From positions 1-64,000 of the forward strand of contig NZ_JBHLWA010000024.1 of NCBI RefSeq assembly GCF_042433085.1: 64,000 nt of DNA. Reading direction: 5' to 3'. Within the stretch, counting starts at the first letter, position 1. Each line of letters begins with the position of its first letter. Origin of the DNA: Gallibacterium melopsittaci. GTDB lineage: Bacteria; Pseudomonadota; Gammaproteobacteria; Enterobacterales; Pasteurellaceae. The notes under the pieces were generated by a model. The model saw only the letters and a program-made list of their open reading frames with translations. It ran no database searches and was not told the DNA's origin. The position numbers and the translations under genes are program-made. This document shows positions 35,267 to 44,459 of the stretch, piece after piece.

Positions 35267-35791
35267 ATGACTACAATCGTAAGTGTTCGCCGTAATGGGC
35301 ATGTTGTTGTTGGTGGAGATGGACAAGTTTCATTAGGCAATACCGTAATGAAAGGTAATGCACGTAAAGTACGCCGTTTATATGGAGATAAAGTATTAGC
35401 AGGTTTTGCAGGTGGTACAGCTGATGCTTTTACGCTATTTGAATTATTTGAACGTAAATTAGAAATGCATCAAGGCCATTTATTAAAGAGTGCTGTTGAA
35501 TTAGCAAAAGAGTGGCGAACAGATCGTGCATTACGCAAATTAGAAGCAATGTTAATTGTTGCTGATGCGAAAGAATCATTAATTATTACGGGATTGGGCG
35601 ATGTGGTTCAACCTGAAGCAGATCAAATTCTAGCAATTGGATCAGGTGGAAATTATGCGATGGCAGCTGCACGAGCTTTAGTTGCCAATACTGATCTTTC
35701 TGCCAGAGAAATTGTTGAAAAATCACTCAAAATTGCTGGTGATATTTGTGTATTCACGAATACCAATTTTACTATTGAAGAGTTGCCATAA
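35267..35791 (+). CDS. hslV: ATP-dependent protease peptidase subunit HslV
   Basis: HslV (ClpQ) forms the proteolytic double hexamer capped by HslU. The mature N-terminal threonine nucleophile is Thr2 after Met removal (M-TTIVSVRRNG). GGDGQVSLGNTVMKGNARKVRRL and AGFAGGTADAFTLFE are family hallmarks. The 174 residues are normal. It is the first gene of a heat-shock operon, 87 bases before hslU. Confidence 0.97.
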   Translation: MTTIVSVRRNGHVVVGGDGQVSLGNTVMKGNARKVRRLYGDKVLAGFAGGTADAFTLFELFERKLEMHQGHLLKSAVELAKEWRTDRALRKLEAMLIVADAKESLIITGLGDVVQPEADQILAIGSGGNYAMAAARALVANTDLSAREIVEKSLKIAGDICVFTNTNFTIEELP

Positions 35792-35878
35792 TCTCAAATA
35801 ATAAACGCAACAGATTGTAAATTCATTCCATATAGCCTGAATGATGTTGGCTATACATAAAAGAAAAGGATAAAGCAT

Positions 35879-37213
35879 ATGTCTGAAATGACTCCTCGTG
35901 AAATAGTTTCTGAATTAGATAAACATATTATTGGACAAGCAGATGCGAAACGTGCAGTGGCGATTGCTTTGCGTAATCGTTGGCGTCGTATGCAGTTACA
36001 AGAACCTCTCCGTCATGAAGTTACGCCAAAAAATATTTTAATGATTGGACCAACTGGGGTAGGGAAAACAGAAATTGCGCGCCGTTTAGCAAAATTGGCG
36101 AATGCACCATTTATTAAAGTTGAAGCGACTAAATTTACTGAAGTCGGTTATGTTGGTAAAGAAGTAGATTCTATTATTCGTGATCTCGCTGATGTGGCGA
36201 TGAAACTGGTACGCCAAACCGAAATCAATAAGAACCGTTATCGTGCAGAAGAAGCCGCAGAAGAACGTATTTTAGATGTGTTATTACCACCAGCAAAAGA
36301 TCAATGGGGGAATACTGAAAATACAGATTCAAATGGTCATACTCGACAAATTTTCCGTAAAAAACTACGTGAAGGTCAGTTAGATGATAAAGAAATTGAA
36401 ATTGATGTAGCAGCAGGGAGTTCCGTTGGGGTGGAAATTATGGCACCTCCAGGAATGGAAGAGATGACCAGCCAATTACAATCAATGTTCCAAAATTTAT
36501 CGAGTGGTCAAACGAAAAAACGCAAAATGAAAATTAAAGATGCGTTAAAAGTGTTAATTGAAGATGAAGCGGCAAAATTAATTAATCCAGAAGAGTTAAA
36601 ACAAAAAGCGATCGAAGCGGTAGAACAACACGGAATCGTGTTTATCGATGAGATTGATAAAATCTGTAAGCGAGGTGAAACAAGTGGACCAGATGTTTCT
36701 CGTGAAGGCGTGCAGCGTGATTTATTGCCATTAGTAGAGGGTTCAACCATTAATACTAAACATGGTATGGTGAAGACAGATCATATTCTATTTATTGCTT
36801 CAGGTGCATTCCAAGTCGCTCGTCCATCTGATTTAATCCCAGAGTTACAAGGTCGTTTACCGATTCGTGTAGAATTAGGTGCATTAAGTGCGAAAGATTT
36901 TGAGCGTATCTTAACTGAACCAAATGCCTCGTTAACTGAACAATATAAAGCGTTAATGCAAACAGAGGGTGTTACAGTAGAATTTACTGATGATGCGATT
37001 GCAACGATTGCTGAAGCTGCATTTCGTGTGAATGAGAAAACTGAAAATATTGGTGCAAGACGTTTACATACTGTTTTAGAACGTCTAATGGATAAGATCT
37101 CATTTGAAGCCTCTGATATGAGCGGTGAAAAAGTCGTGATTGATCAGGAGTATGTGAAAGCTGCATTAGGCGATGTAGTAGAAAATGAAGATTTGAGTCG
37201 CTTTATTTTATAA
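35879..37213 (+). CDS. hslU: ATP-dependent protease ATPase subunit HslU
   Basis: HslU (ClpY) is the AAA+ unfoldase of the HslUV protease. Walker A GPTGVGKTEIARRLA, the pore motif EVGYVGKEVDSIIRDL, the I-domain (about 110-240), Walker B GIVFIDEIDK and the C-terminal tail ending SRFIL, which activates HslV, are all present. The 444 residues are normal. Confidence 0.97.
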   Translation: MSEMTPREIVSELDKHIIGQADAKRAVAIALRNRWRRMQLQEPLRHEVTPKNILMIGPTGVGKTEIARRLAKLANAPFIKVEATKFTEVGYVGKEVDSIIRDLADVAMKLVRQTEINKNRYRAEEAAEERILDVLLPPAKDQWGNTENTDSNGHTRQIFRKKLREGQLDDKEIEIDVAAGSSVGVEIMAPPGMEEMTSQLQSMFQNLSSGQTKKRKMKIKDALKVLIEDEAAKLINPEELKQKAIEAVEQHGIVFIDEIDKICKRGETSGPDVSREGVQRDLLPLVEGSTINTKHGMVKTDHILFIASGAFQVARPSDLIPELQGRLPIRVELGALSAKDFERILTEPNASLTEQYKALMQTEGVTVEFTDDAIATIAEAAFRVNEKTENIGARRLHTVLERLMDKISFEASDMSGEKVVIDQEYVKAALGDVVENEDLSRFIL

Positions 37214-37239
37214 TCTTACATTATTGATGAATCAAAATT

Positions 37240-37272
37240 AAGGCTAAGTAGTTGATACTTAGCCTTTTTTTC
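37240..37272 (+). terminator. hslVU terminator
   Basis: AAGGCTAAGTA and TACTTAGCCTT enclose a 5-base loop followed by TTTTTTTC. It may also act on the convergent cytochrome gene. Confidence 0.92.
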
Positions 37273-37282
37273 TTAAGATAAA

Positions 37283-37675
37283 TTATTTATATTTTTTGTG
37301 ATATTCGTTACGAATAGAAAGAAGATCTTTCGCTTTTTCTTTTGCTTGCTCAAGTTCGCCTTTTGCAGCAAGGGCAGAAGATTCATCAATTACAGCGATA
37401 AATTGCTGCATACCTTGTTGATAATCTTTAAATTCCGCACTATCTTTGCCTTTTTTCGCTAAACTACCTGGAACAAGTTCTAAAGAGCGTTGCGCAGCTG
37501 CTTTTAATTCGCTTAGATTTTTTTGCATCGCTTCTGCATTTTCCGCTTTTAAGACAGGGCCAATATTCTCTTTAAAATGCTGCATTTCTTGTGCAACACT
37601 ATCAGCGAAACTCATTGAACTAAAAGCAAGTAGGCTACTGAATAGTGCAGTTTTGATTAAAGATTTTGTATTCAT
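37283..37675 (-). CDS. cybC: Cytochrome b562 family protein
   Basis: This is a small periplasmic four-helix-bundle electron carrier with non-covalent heme. A signal peptide of about 24 residues ends SSMSFA. The axial ligands expected in the family are present: Met31 in AQEMQHF near the mature N-terminus and His126 in NEYHKKYK near the C-terminus. There is no CXXCH, in line with b-type heme. Two ATGs abut; the second is better spaced from AAGGAG and gives 130 residues. The redox partner is unknown. Confidence 0.88.
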   Translation of the reverse strand: MNTKSLIKTALFSSLLAFSSMSFADSVAQEMQHFKENIGPVLKAENAEAMQKNLSELKAAAQRSLELVPGSLAKKGKDSAEFKDYQQGMQQFIAVIDESSALAAKGELEQAKEKAKDLLSIRNEYHKKYK

Positions 37676-37765
37676 CATCACTCCTTTTTCCATAAAAAAG
37701 AATAGCAATGTGCTATTCTAAATAAAAAATAATTGCAAATTTTGATTTAAACTTTGCGTGAATAA

Positions 37766-38167
37766 CTATAACAATTCAGTAACAGTATTGCTAATAATTT
37801 TTTCAATATTCTTTAGTCCGTTTAATCGTGTTTTACTTAATCGCTGGTCAATTTTTAACTGTTGTAATAACGCTGTAATATTAAAATTTTTCAATTTTTC
37901 AGAACTGGCTTCATTAATAGCTGTTTGTAGAATAAAAAGAATGCCATTTAAAATTCGAGCATTACTATACGCAATGCAATGCCATTGTTGTTCTTGACGA
38001 AATAATTTAAACCATAATTGGCTCTCACATCCTTCAATTAAAGGTAATTGCGTTAGAACTTGATCTTCTGGTTTAGGTAATTGTTTTGCAAGTAAAATCA
38101 GTTGGCGATAACGTTGTTCCCAACTCTGACATTGAGCAAAAAGTGCTTCAATCTCTGCGAAAGTCAT
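37766..38167 (-). CDS. csdE: Sulfur acceptor protein CsdE (SufE family)
   Basis: CsdE accepts persulfide sulfur from CsdA. The acceptor cysteine is Cys47 in IEGCESQLWF, and AYSNARILNGILFIL corresponds to the conserved SufE/CsdE segment. The 133 residues are normal. Its ATG directly abuts the csdA TAA with no gap. No ribosome site is needed if it is coupled to csdA. Confidence 0.9.
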   Translation of the reverse strand: MTFAEIEALFAQCQSWEQRYRQLILLAKQLPKPEDQVLTQLPLIEGCESQLWFKLFRQEQQWHCIAYSNARILNGILFILQTAINEASSEKLKNFNITALLQQLKIDQRLSKTRLNGLKNIEKIISNTVTELL

Positions 38168-39373
38168 TTAATCCTCCAACAAAGCTAGTGCATTATCCAA
38201 TGCTTTAAAAAATAAATTGAGATCCTGTTGATTATTATAAGGTGCTAATGATAAGCGTAAGGTACCACGTTGTTGTAAAAATTGGAGATAAGGTTGGGCA
38301 CAATGCTGTCCAGTGCGTAAAGCGATCTGTTGTTCACTTAACAGTGTTGCTAAATCACTATTATCAATATCAGCAAATATAAAACTAATTATATGGCTGT
38401 CAGGAGAACTAAATAATTTACAACTTCTGTATTGAGATAACCTCTGGCGGAATTGTTGAGCTAACTGTTGAGTATGTTGCATTAGTTGATGGAAATCATA
38501 CTGTTGTAACCAGTGTAAGACTGCACCAAAACCAATAACCGCCGCAATATTCGGTGTACCAGCTTCTAAACGATAAGGCAATTGTTGAAAAGAAGCGTGT
38601 TGATGAGTTACCTGTTGAACCATCTTGCCACCAAAAAACAGTGGTGAGAGTTGTTGTAAAGCAGATTTTTTCCCCGCTAATACGCCCAATCCAGTCGGTC
38701 CTAATAATTTATGTGCAGAAAATGCTAAAAAATCCACATCAAGTTGCTGCAATGAGATGGCTTGGTGCAATACGGCTTGTGCAGCATCGACAACAATTAA
38801 TGCTTGAGGTGCTAATTGGCGGATTAAAGTAGAACATTGTTCTATCGGTTGGCGATAACCTGTTACATTGGAAACAAAGTTTAAAGCAACAATTTTTGTT
38901 TTACTTGATAGAGCTGCTGTTAAGGCAGCTAAATCAATTTGGTAATCTGTTTGTAATGGCAAAACAATCAATTTTAGATGGTGTTGTAAGGCAAGTTGTT
39001 GCCATATAACAAAATTTGCATGATGTTCTGCTTCAGAGAGAATAATGTGATCACCAGCATGTAACAGATGGGTTAATCCATAGGCAATACTGTTAATACT
39101 ATGAGTTGTACCTGATGTCCAAATAATACAACTTTCATCTTCTGCTTGAATAAATTGTGCAACTTGTTGACGAGCTTGCTCAAATAATTGTGTTTGCTGC
39201 CAATCATATTGGCTGCGATGTACTGAACCAGCAGAACAATAAAACTGTGTAGTAGCATCAATTAGCACTTGTGGACGTAATGTTGTGGCTGCAGAATCCA
39301 GATAAACAGCAGTAGGATACTGCTGTAAAAAAGGGAATTCTGCACGAAATTGAGTAATATCAAAATGTGACAT
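38168..39373 (-). CDS. csdA: Cysteine desulfurase CsdA
   Basis: CsdA is a PLP enzyme releasing sulfur from cysteine. With the start at MSHFDITQF the protein has 401 residues like E. coli CsdA. The PLP lysine is Lys222 (FSAHKLLGPTG), and the catalytic cysteine is Cys358 (RTGQHCAQP), both at the E. coli positions. Neither of the two possible ATGs (39373 or 39391) has a good ribosome site. The chosen one lies 8 bases after the nuclease stop, suggesting coupling. A SufS assignment is less likely given the CsdA-like numbering and the csdE neighbour. Confidence 0.9.
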   Translation of the reverse strand: MSHFDITQFRAEFPFLQQYPTAVYLDSAATTLRPQVLIDATTQFYCSAGSVHRSQYDWQQTQLFEQARQQVAQFIQAEDESCIIWTSGTTHSINSIAYGLTHLLHAGDHIILSEAEHHANFVIWQQLALQHHLKLIVLPLQTDYQIDLAALTAALSSKTKIVALNFVSNVTGYRQPIEQCSTLIRQLAPQALIVVDAAQAVLHQAISLQQLDVDFLAFSAHKLLGPTGLGVLAGKKSALQQLSPLFFGGKMVQQVTHQHASFQQLPYRLEAGTPNIAAVIGFGAVLHWLQQYDFHQLMQHTQQLAQQFRQRLSQYRSCKLFSSPDSHIISFIFADIDNSDLATLLSEQQIALRTGQHCAQPYLQFLQQRGTLRLSLAPYNNQQDLNLFFKALDNALALLED

Positions 39374-39381
39374 AAACGGGG

Positions 39382-40071
39382 TTATCGGCATAGTGAATTA
39401 CAAGGAATGCCGTCATGATTACCATCTAAATAATCGGCAGAACATTGCTTGAAAAAACGGGTTGCCTCTTCGCAAGAAGCAAAACTTTTACATGAACGTT
39501 TAGTACTGCAACTTGTACTATTTGTACTGATAGATGTTGTTCCAGGCTTTGGCAAGGCTAATAATGGCTTTGGATTTTGGGCAAGAGGTGCAGATGGATT
39601 TTTGGCATGTTTACGCCAATTACTCGGATAAATTGGATCACTATCCTGCCATAAACCACGACGTTGTTGACGAGCATCATTTTCAGCCTGTAGATATTGA
39701 TTATCGTGCATATATTCACGATATGCCCAAGCTAACCCTTGTTGTACCATAGTTAAGTTAATATTTTTACCAGCAGTATCAAAGACTTGCCCAACAACTC
39801 GACCATATTGATCGTGTTCACTAGATTGAATATTAACATTTTTTTTAAAGATTAATTGGGAGAGTAGTTGACGAGAACGATCACCATAAGGTTGCTTTTT
39901 TTCAGGTGCATCGACTTGAGCTAAACGAACTCTAATTTGTTTATTATTTTGCAATAAACAAGTGAAGGTATCACCATCACTAACACTGACAACACGACAA
40001 GAAATAGTACGTTCAGCAAAGCTATTTAATGTAATGAAAGTAAATAAACAAGCAATAAAAATCTTTTTCAT
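39382..40071 (-). CDS. Secreted thermonuclease-family protein with Excalibur domain
   Basis: A signal peptide (cleavage after NSFA, residue 19) is followed by a staphylococcal-nuclease fold: DGDTF (32-36), RVRLAQVDAPE (47-57) and YGRVVGQVF, covering the usual catalytic Arg/Asp/Glu/Arg set. A low-complexity Pro/Ser/Thr linker leads to a C-terminal Excalibur-type calcium-binding motif, ADYLDGNHDGIPCNSLC. The protein is probably periplasmic or secreted and able to degrade DNA or RNA. It heads the apparent nuclease-csdA-csdE unit, although a functional tie to sulfur transfer is not obvious. Confidence 0.88.
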   Translation of the reverse strand: MKKIFIACLFTFITLNSFAERTISCRVVSVSDGDTFTCLLQNNKQIRVRLAQVDAPEKKQPYGDRSRQLLSQLIFKKNVNIQSSEHDQYGRVVGQVFDTAGKNINLTMVQQGLAWAYREYMHDNQYLQAENDARQQRRGLWQDSDPIYPSNWRKHAKNPSAPLAQNPKPLLALPKPGTTSISTNSTSCSTKRSCKSFASCEEATRFFKQCSADYLDGNHDGIPCNSLCR

Positions 40072-40092
40072 AGGTAACTAAATTAATTTTAA

Positions 40093-40114
40093 AAAAGTGA
40101 CATTGATCACAAAA
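40093..40114 (+). promoter_or_regulatory. CRP-like site upstream of lrgAB
   Basis: AGTGA-CATTGA-TCACA differs from the ideal TGTGA-N6-TCACA by one base, with A/T-rich flanks as in strong CRP sites. It lies in the 84-base gap between the divergent nuclease and lrgA genes, centred about 52 bases before lrgA, so it could serve either. Confidence 0.65.
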
Positions 40115-40155
40115 TGAGAGTAGAATAGGTTCAATATTATTACATATTTCTGTTG

Positions 40156-40572
40156 ATGATGTTTTATAAAATTGTAGCTTTCGTTCGTTCACTCGCCATT
40201 TTATATGCAATGTTGTATCTCGGTGAGGGAATTAATTATATTTTCCCAATTGGTATTCCAGCAAGTATTTGGGGCTTGTTACTGTTATTTGTTTGTTTAG
40301 TATTCAAGCTGATCAAAGAAGAGTGGGTGATGCCTAGCGGTGCATTGTTAATCCGTTATATGTCAGTTTTATTTATACCACTTAGCGTAGGTATTATTGA
40401 TTATTTTGATTTGTTGACTAAACAAGCGGTTTCACTGTTGATTCCGACTATTATTAGTACTTGCTTGGTGCTTGTATTTACTGCGTTGTTAGCAGATTAC
40501 TTCTTTTCCTATAATTCATTTAGCAAATTACGTAAAAGAGTCAAAAAGCGTAGTTTAAGAGGTGCAAAATGA
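40156..40572 (+). CDS. CidA/LrgA-family membrane protein
   Basis: This is a small holin-like protein with about four helices. LYLGEGINYIFPIGIPASIWGLLLLF holds the PxPGxIxG-like core of LrgA/YohJ proteins (here IPASIWGLLLL). A positively charged tail (KLRKRVKKRSLRGAK) follows. The start is ambiguous between two adjacent ATGs at 40156 and 40159, and there is no clear ribosome site. It overlaps the partner lrgB by 4 bases (ATGA). The family has been linked to murein hydrolase control and pyruvate transport in other bacteria. Confidence 0.88.
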   Translation: MMFYKIVAFVRSLAILYAMLYLGEGINYIFPIGIPASIWGLLLLFVCLVFKLIKEEWVMPSGALLIRYMSVLFIPLSVGIIDYFDLLTKQAVSLLIPTIISTCLVLVFTALLADYFFSYNSFSKLRKRVKKRSLRGAK

Positions 40573-41264
40573 TTTATTTGTATTGTTTGATGACGATTAT
40601 TGCCTTTTTTCTTGCGGTAGCAATTAATAAAAGAATTAAATCACTCGTTTTTAACTCGTTTGTGATTACAGTTTGTTTATTAATTGCTATTTTATTGATT
40701 TTCCACATTCCTTATCACGATTATATTGAGGGGAATAAACCATTAAGTTCGTTATTAGGACCATCAATTGTTGCATTAGCATTACCATTATATGAGCAGC
40801 TAAAACAGATTAAACAATATTGGCGTAGTATTCTGTTTATTACTACGATCTCCTCTGCATTTGCGATGTTAAGTGGTTCCTTTATTGCCTACTTGTTTGG
40901 CGCTAATCAGCAAATTATGGCAACTATTTTTGCTAAATCAATTACTACACCTTTGGCGATGGCTGTATCTGGAACAATTGGCGGTGTGCCAACCGTAACG
41001 GTTGTGTTAGTCATTATTGCTGGATTAATAGGATCTGTGTTGGGTTATACCATTATGAAATTACTAAGAATTAAAAATAGTGAAGCTGCTGGGTTAGCTA
41101 TTGGTACAGCTTCACACGCACTTGGTACAGCCGCTTGTATGGAAATTGATAAGAAAGCAGGAACATATAGTTCTATCGCACTGGTTCTATGTGGTGTGAT
41201 TACCTCATTAATAGCACCTTTGCTATTCGATCTTTTATTAATCGTCAGTAAGATTTTTAGTTAG
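40569..41264 (+). CDS. LrgB/YohK-family membrane protein
   Basis: This is the partner of the LrgA-type protein, with about seven hydrophobic segments. KPLSSLLGPSIVALALPLYEQ, KSITTPLAMAVSGTIGGVP and GLAIGTASHALGTAACMEID are hallmarks of the family. The 231 residues are normal. Its end overlaps the convergent acetyltransferase gene by 8 bases. Confidence 0.92.
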   Translation: MIYLYCLMTIIAFFLAVAINKRIKSLVFNSFVITVCLLIAILLIFHIPYHDYIEGNKPLSSLLGPSIVALALPLYEQLKQIKQYWRSILFITTISSAFAMLSGSFIAYLFGANQQIMATIFAKSITTPLAMAVSGTIGGVPTVTVVLVIIAGLIGSVLGYTIMKLLRIKNSEAAGLAIGTASHALGTAACMEIDKKAGTYSSIALVLCGVITSLIAPLLFDLLLIVSKIFS

Positions 41265-41691
41265 TTTTACACATATCTATGTGTGGAATATTATCTTCAA
41301 GATAAACTTCTGATGTTGCGACAAAGCCAAATTGCGCATAAAAGGCTTGTAGATAATGTTGTGCTTGAATTGTGATGGGTTGATTAGGAAAAGTGTGCTG
41401 AATAAAGTCAAGAAGATGAACTAATAATTGTCTGGCAATACCATAACCACGATGTGATGTAATAACTAACACTCGACCAAAATGCACAATATTTTGGTCG
41501 AGATAGATTCTCGCATAAGCGACTAATTTTTGTTGATCTGTTAGCCATAAATGCATAGCACTAAGATCAATTTCATCTACTTCTTGATAAGGGCATTGTT
41601 GTTCTACGACAAATACTGCTGTTCTTGCTTGGTAAATTTGAAAGAGTTCGTGTGTAGTGAGCTGATCAAATTTTTTACAATGTAACTGCAT
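41257..41691 (-). CDS. ElaA-type GNAT acetyltransferase
   Basis: The 144-residue protein belongs to the GNAT family of ElaA type. The N-terminal ARTAVFVVEQQCPYQEVDEID and the acetyl-CoA loop RVLVITSHRGYGIARQLL are characteristic. I chose the ATG at 41691, which follows AAGGAAAATTT; an in-frame ATG five codons upstream lies within the ribosome-site region. The acceptor substrate is unknown. Sixteen bases separate it from cls upstream, so the two are probably co-transcribed. Confidence 0.87.
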   Translation of the reverse strand: MQLHCKKFDQLTTHELFQIYQARTAVFVVEQQCPYQEVDEIDLSAMHLWLTDQQKLVAYARIYLDQNIVHFGRVLVITSHRGYGIARQLLVHLLDFIQHTFPNQPITIQAQHYLQAFYAQFGFVATSEVYLEDNIPHIDMCKTN

Positions 41692-41706
41692 AAATTTTCC
41701 TTTCAA

Positions 41707-43173
41707 TTAAAGCAATGGACTAAAGAAAAAGAATAAACGCTCGATAATCCGTTGCCATAATGGACGCTGTTGCCATTTTGGATAATCTAAAGGGAGCGTT
41801 TGTTGATAATAATTGGTGTGCAATGTGGCAATTTCTTTAGCAAAATCCCTATCTTCAACAATAATCATCACTTCAAAATTGAGCATAAAACTGCGTATAT
41901 CCATATTAACGCTGCCAACAAGTGCTAAACGTTGGTCGATCAGAATGCTTTTGGTATGTAGTAATCCACCAGTAAAAAGATGAATTTTGACACCCGCAGC
42001 CAACAAATTATCAAATAAGGCACGACTTGCCCATTGCACCATAGTTGAATCATTCTTTTGCGGTAAAATAAGATTGACTTCGACACCACGTTGTGCGGCA
42101 ATTTTTAACGCATCTTCAATACTCTGACTAGGAACGAAATAAGGTGAAGTAATAGTGATCGATTTACGGGCAGAGAAAATAGCTGTCAGTAAGGTTTGTG
42201 ACATTAGATCATCTGGAAAACCTGGTCCTGTTGCTAAAATTTGTACTGCATGAGAGTTATCATTTTCAATCGGTAAAAGAGGACAAAGGGCAAATGCCAA
42301 CGATTGTTGTTGTTCAGTTTCGATTTCCCAGTCCCAAGCATGTAAATGGTTAAGAATAGAAGAAACAGGCCCATCCATTCTCACCATAATATCTACCCAT
42401 TGACCAACATTCGCATTTTGTTTGAATTGGCTCGGATCAGCCATATTCATACTACCGGTATAAGAAATTTGATTATCGATCACCACTATTTTTCTGTGTT
42501 GACGAAGATCGATTCGTTCCAAAAACATCCGAAATGGATTAGCGTGTAATGCTTCTAAAAATTCGATACCTTGATGACGAAGCTGTTGGCATAGTTTACT
42601 TTGTAAGAATTCTCGGCTGCCAACAGAATCAAGCAAGATATGGATTTGGACTCCACGTTGTTGAGCAGCAAGTAGCGCTTGTTCGACTCGTTCAATTAAT
42701 CCACCACTTTGCCAAATATAGAAAGTCATATTGATAGAGAATTTCGCTGTTTCAATATCTTGAATAATGCTTTGAATAATACTTTCTGGTGTCGTTAAAA
42801 TGTGTAAATCGTTACCGAGAATACAAGGAATTTTTTGACGTTGTTGGCATAAATCGAAAATAGGTTTATAGCGTAGTGTTTCGTTACTTTCGACAATATC
42901 TTTGTTTTGTTGGTACTGTTCAAACCAAGCAATATATTTAGGGCGTAATTGATGGAACAGTTTTGCACGTCGAGAACCTAACTTAATTTCACCGAAAATA
43001 AAGTAAGCGATAATCCCGATGACGGGAACAACATAAACAATCATTAACCACGAGAGTGTCACTGAAATGGCTTGCTGTTTCGTTAATAAACGTAGGGTAA
43101 TAGAAACCATACAGATCCAGATTAAAGCTGGAATCGTATATTGTAAAATTGTAGCAATATCAACACTAACCAT
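41707..43173 (-). CDS. cls: Cardiolipin synthase (ClsA type)
   Basis: Cls condenses two phosphatidylglycerols to cardiolipin in the inner membrane. Two N-terminal helices (about 8-30 and 36-60) precede two phospholipase-D halves with HKD motifs: HRKIVVIDNQISYTGSMN and HTKSILIDQRLALVGSVNMD. The 488 residues fit ClsA. It is followed by the acetyltransferase gene on the same strand. Confidence 0.95.
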   Translation of the reverse strand: MVSVDIATILQYTIPALIWICMVSITLRLLTKQQAISVTLSWLMIVYVVPVIGIIAYFIFGEIKLGSRRAKLFHQLRPKYIAWFEQYQQNKDIVESNETLRYKPIFDLCQQRQKIPCILGNDLHILTTPESIIQSIIQDIETAKFSINMTFYIWQSGGLIERVEQALLAAQQRGVQIHILLDSVGSREFLQSKLCQQLRHQGIEFLEALHANPFRMFLERIDLRQHRKIVVIDNQISYTGSMNMADPSQFKQNANVGQWVDIMVRMDGPVSSILNHLHAWDWEIETEQQQSLAFALCPLLPIENDNSHAVQILATGPGFPDDLMSQTLLTAIFSARKSITITSPYFVPSQSIEDALKIAAQRGVEVNLILPQKNDSTMVQWASRALFDNLLAAGVKIHLFTGGLLHTKSILIDQRLALVGSVNMDIRSFMLNFEVMIIVEDRDFAKEIATLHTNYYQQTLPLDYPKWQQRPLWQRIIERLFFFFSPLL

Positions 43174-43206
43174 TGTTTTAATTTTCGTGCCTTTGTAACA
43201 AGAAAA

Positions 43207-43225
43207 TCGGCATAATGCCGACTTT
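43207..43225 (-). terminator. Terminator of the MFS gene
   Basis: On the minus strand TCGGCAT and ATGCCGA form a compact stem followed by TTTTCTTG, 13 bases past the stop of the gene at 43238. The loop is very short, so the pairing may be shorter in practice. Confidence 0.55.
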
Positions 43226-43237
43226 CGTTATATTCCT

Positions 43238-44407
43238 TTAAATAATTTTATCGGTTTTTTCTACAAACCAAGCAGCAATTGCCATAATAACCACGAGGGC
43301 TAATAATATCCAAGTTTGTGGAGTCCAACTATGCCAGAAACCATAACCATAACCAAATAAGATCGGACCACAAGCAGCCAATAAATAGCCACCAGATTGA
43401 ACAATACCAGATAATCTTGCTGCGTTTGTTGGTGAGGTTGTTTTCACAGATAACATCGTTAATAGATAAGGGAATAAAGCTCCACCAGCTAATCCAGTAA
43501 AAATATTAACCAACAGCCAATAGCTAAAACTGTTGTAGTCAAGTAGCATCATTGCAATTCCGATAAATGAAATTCCCATAAAACCAGCAATCACTAATTG
43601 ACGTTTTTCTTTAGACCAACGAATAAACGCAGAAGGTAGGAACATCATTAATGGAATAGTAACTAACATATAAATTCCTAACAGATATCCTGTGGTACTA
43701 GCGGATAAACCTGCTTGCTGTCCCATTGTTGGTAGCCATGCCAATGTTGTATAGAAATAGAGTGATTGAATCCCACCAAAGATCACTAAACACCAAGTAT
43801 ATTTATTTTTGAACAATGAAGTTTGTGTTGATTGATTTCGATGTTTTTCTAAATAGTGGTTATGTTTAACATTCGGTAACCAAATCAATAGTGCAATCAG
43901 AAGAATTGCTGATAATACCAAGATCATTGTTTGCCAATTACTCATTTCCGTAATAGGAATTGCAAGCGATGAACCGATTATGGTCGCAAAGGTCATTGCT
44001 AAAGAATATAAAGAGGTTAATTTCCCTATCCGACTTGGATAGTTGGCCATAATGGCACTTGGGAGTAAGACATTTAATACTGCAATACCTATACCGATAA
44101 TTAAAGTACCTGCAAATAGAAAAGGTAGCGAAAAAATACGCATTGTTGATCCAATGATCATTAAGACTAAAACGATAGCGAATAATTTTTCAATCCCGAA
44201 TAATTGTCCTAAGCGTGCGGCAAAAGGCGAAACAAGGGCAAACATTAATAATGGTAATGTAGTCAAGATACCCAATGAACTTATTGGAATAGCAAACTCA
44301 TTGGCGATTTCTTGGAGAATAGGTGGGATCGCAGTAAAAGGTACACGCAAAACAACACCAATCATAATGATGCCGAGAATTAAAAAAGTCGTATTTTGTT
44401 TTTTCAT
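43238..44407 (-). CDS. MFS transporter of the CynX/NimT type
   Basis: The 389-residue protein with about 12 helices resembles the cyanate/nitroimidazole (CynX/NimT/YycB) branch: VLRVPFTAIPPILQEIANEF at the start, then LPSAIMANYPSRIGKLTSLY. The start at 44407 is used because the 27 extra codons upstream would run through the potD terminator hairpin. The substrate is unknown. It lies downstream of potD on the same strand but beyond the hairpin at 44460. Confidence 0.82.
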   Translation of the reverse strand: MKKQNTTFLILGIIMIGVVLRVPFTAIPPILQEIANEFAIPISSLGILTTLPLLMFALVSPFAARLGQLFGIEKLFAIVLVLMIIGSTMRIFSLPFLFAGTLIIGIGIAVLNVLLPSAIMANYPSRIGKLTSLYSLAMTFATIIGSSLAIPITEMSNWQTMILVLSAILLIALLIWLPNVKHNHYLEKHRNQSTQTSLFKNKYTWCLVIFGGIQSLYFYTTLAWLPTMGQQAGLSASTTGYLLGIYMLVTIPLMMFLPSAFIRWSKEKRQLVIAGFMGISFIGIAMMLLDYNSFSYWLLVNIFTGLAGGALFPYLLTMLSVKTTSPTNAARLSGIVQSGGYLLAACGPILFGYGYGFWHSWTPQTWILLALVVIMAIAAWFVEKTDKII

Positions 44408-44459
44408 TTTTATTTTTATAGTTGATAACTTCAGTGAAAAATTAATTAGCTTACAAAGA

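Noticed and set aside
38554..38832. Plus-strand open frames opposite csdA and other long antisense frames
   Set aside because: They are shadows of well-supported genes, without ribosome sites or family likeness.
40097..40110. GTGACATTGATCAC as a possible matS site
   Set aside because: The spacing does not fit the 13-base matS consensus; it is explained better as a CRP-like site.
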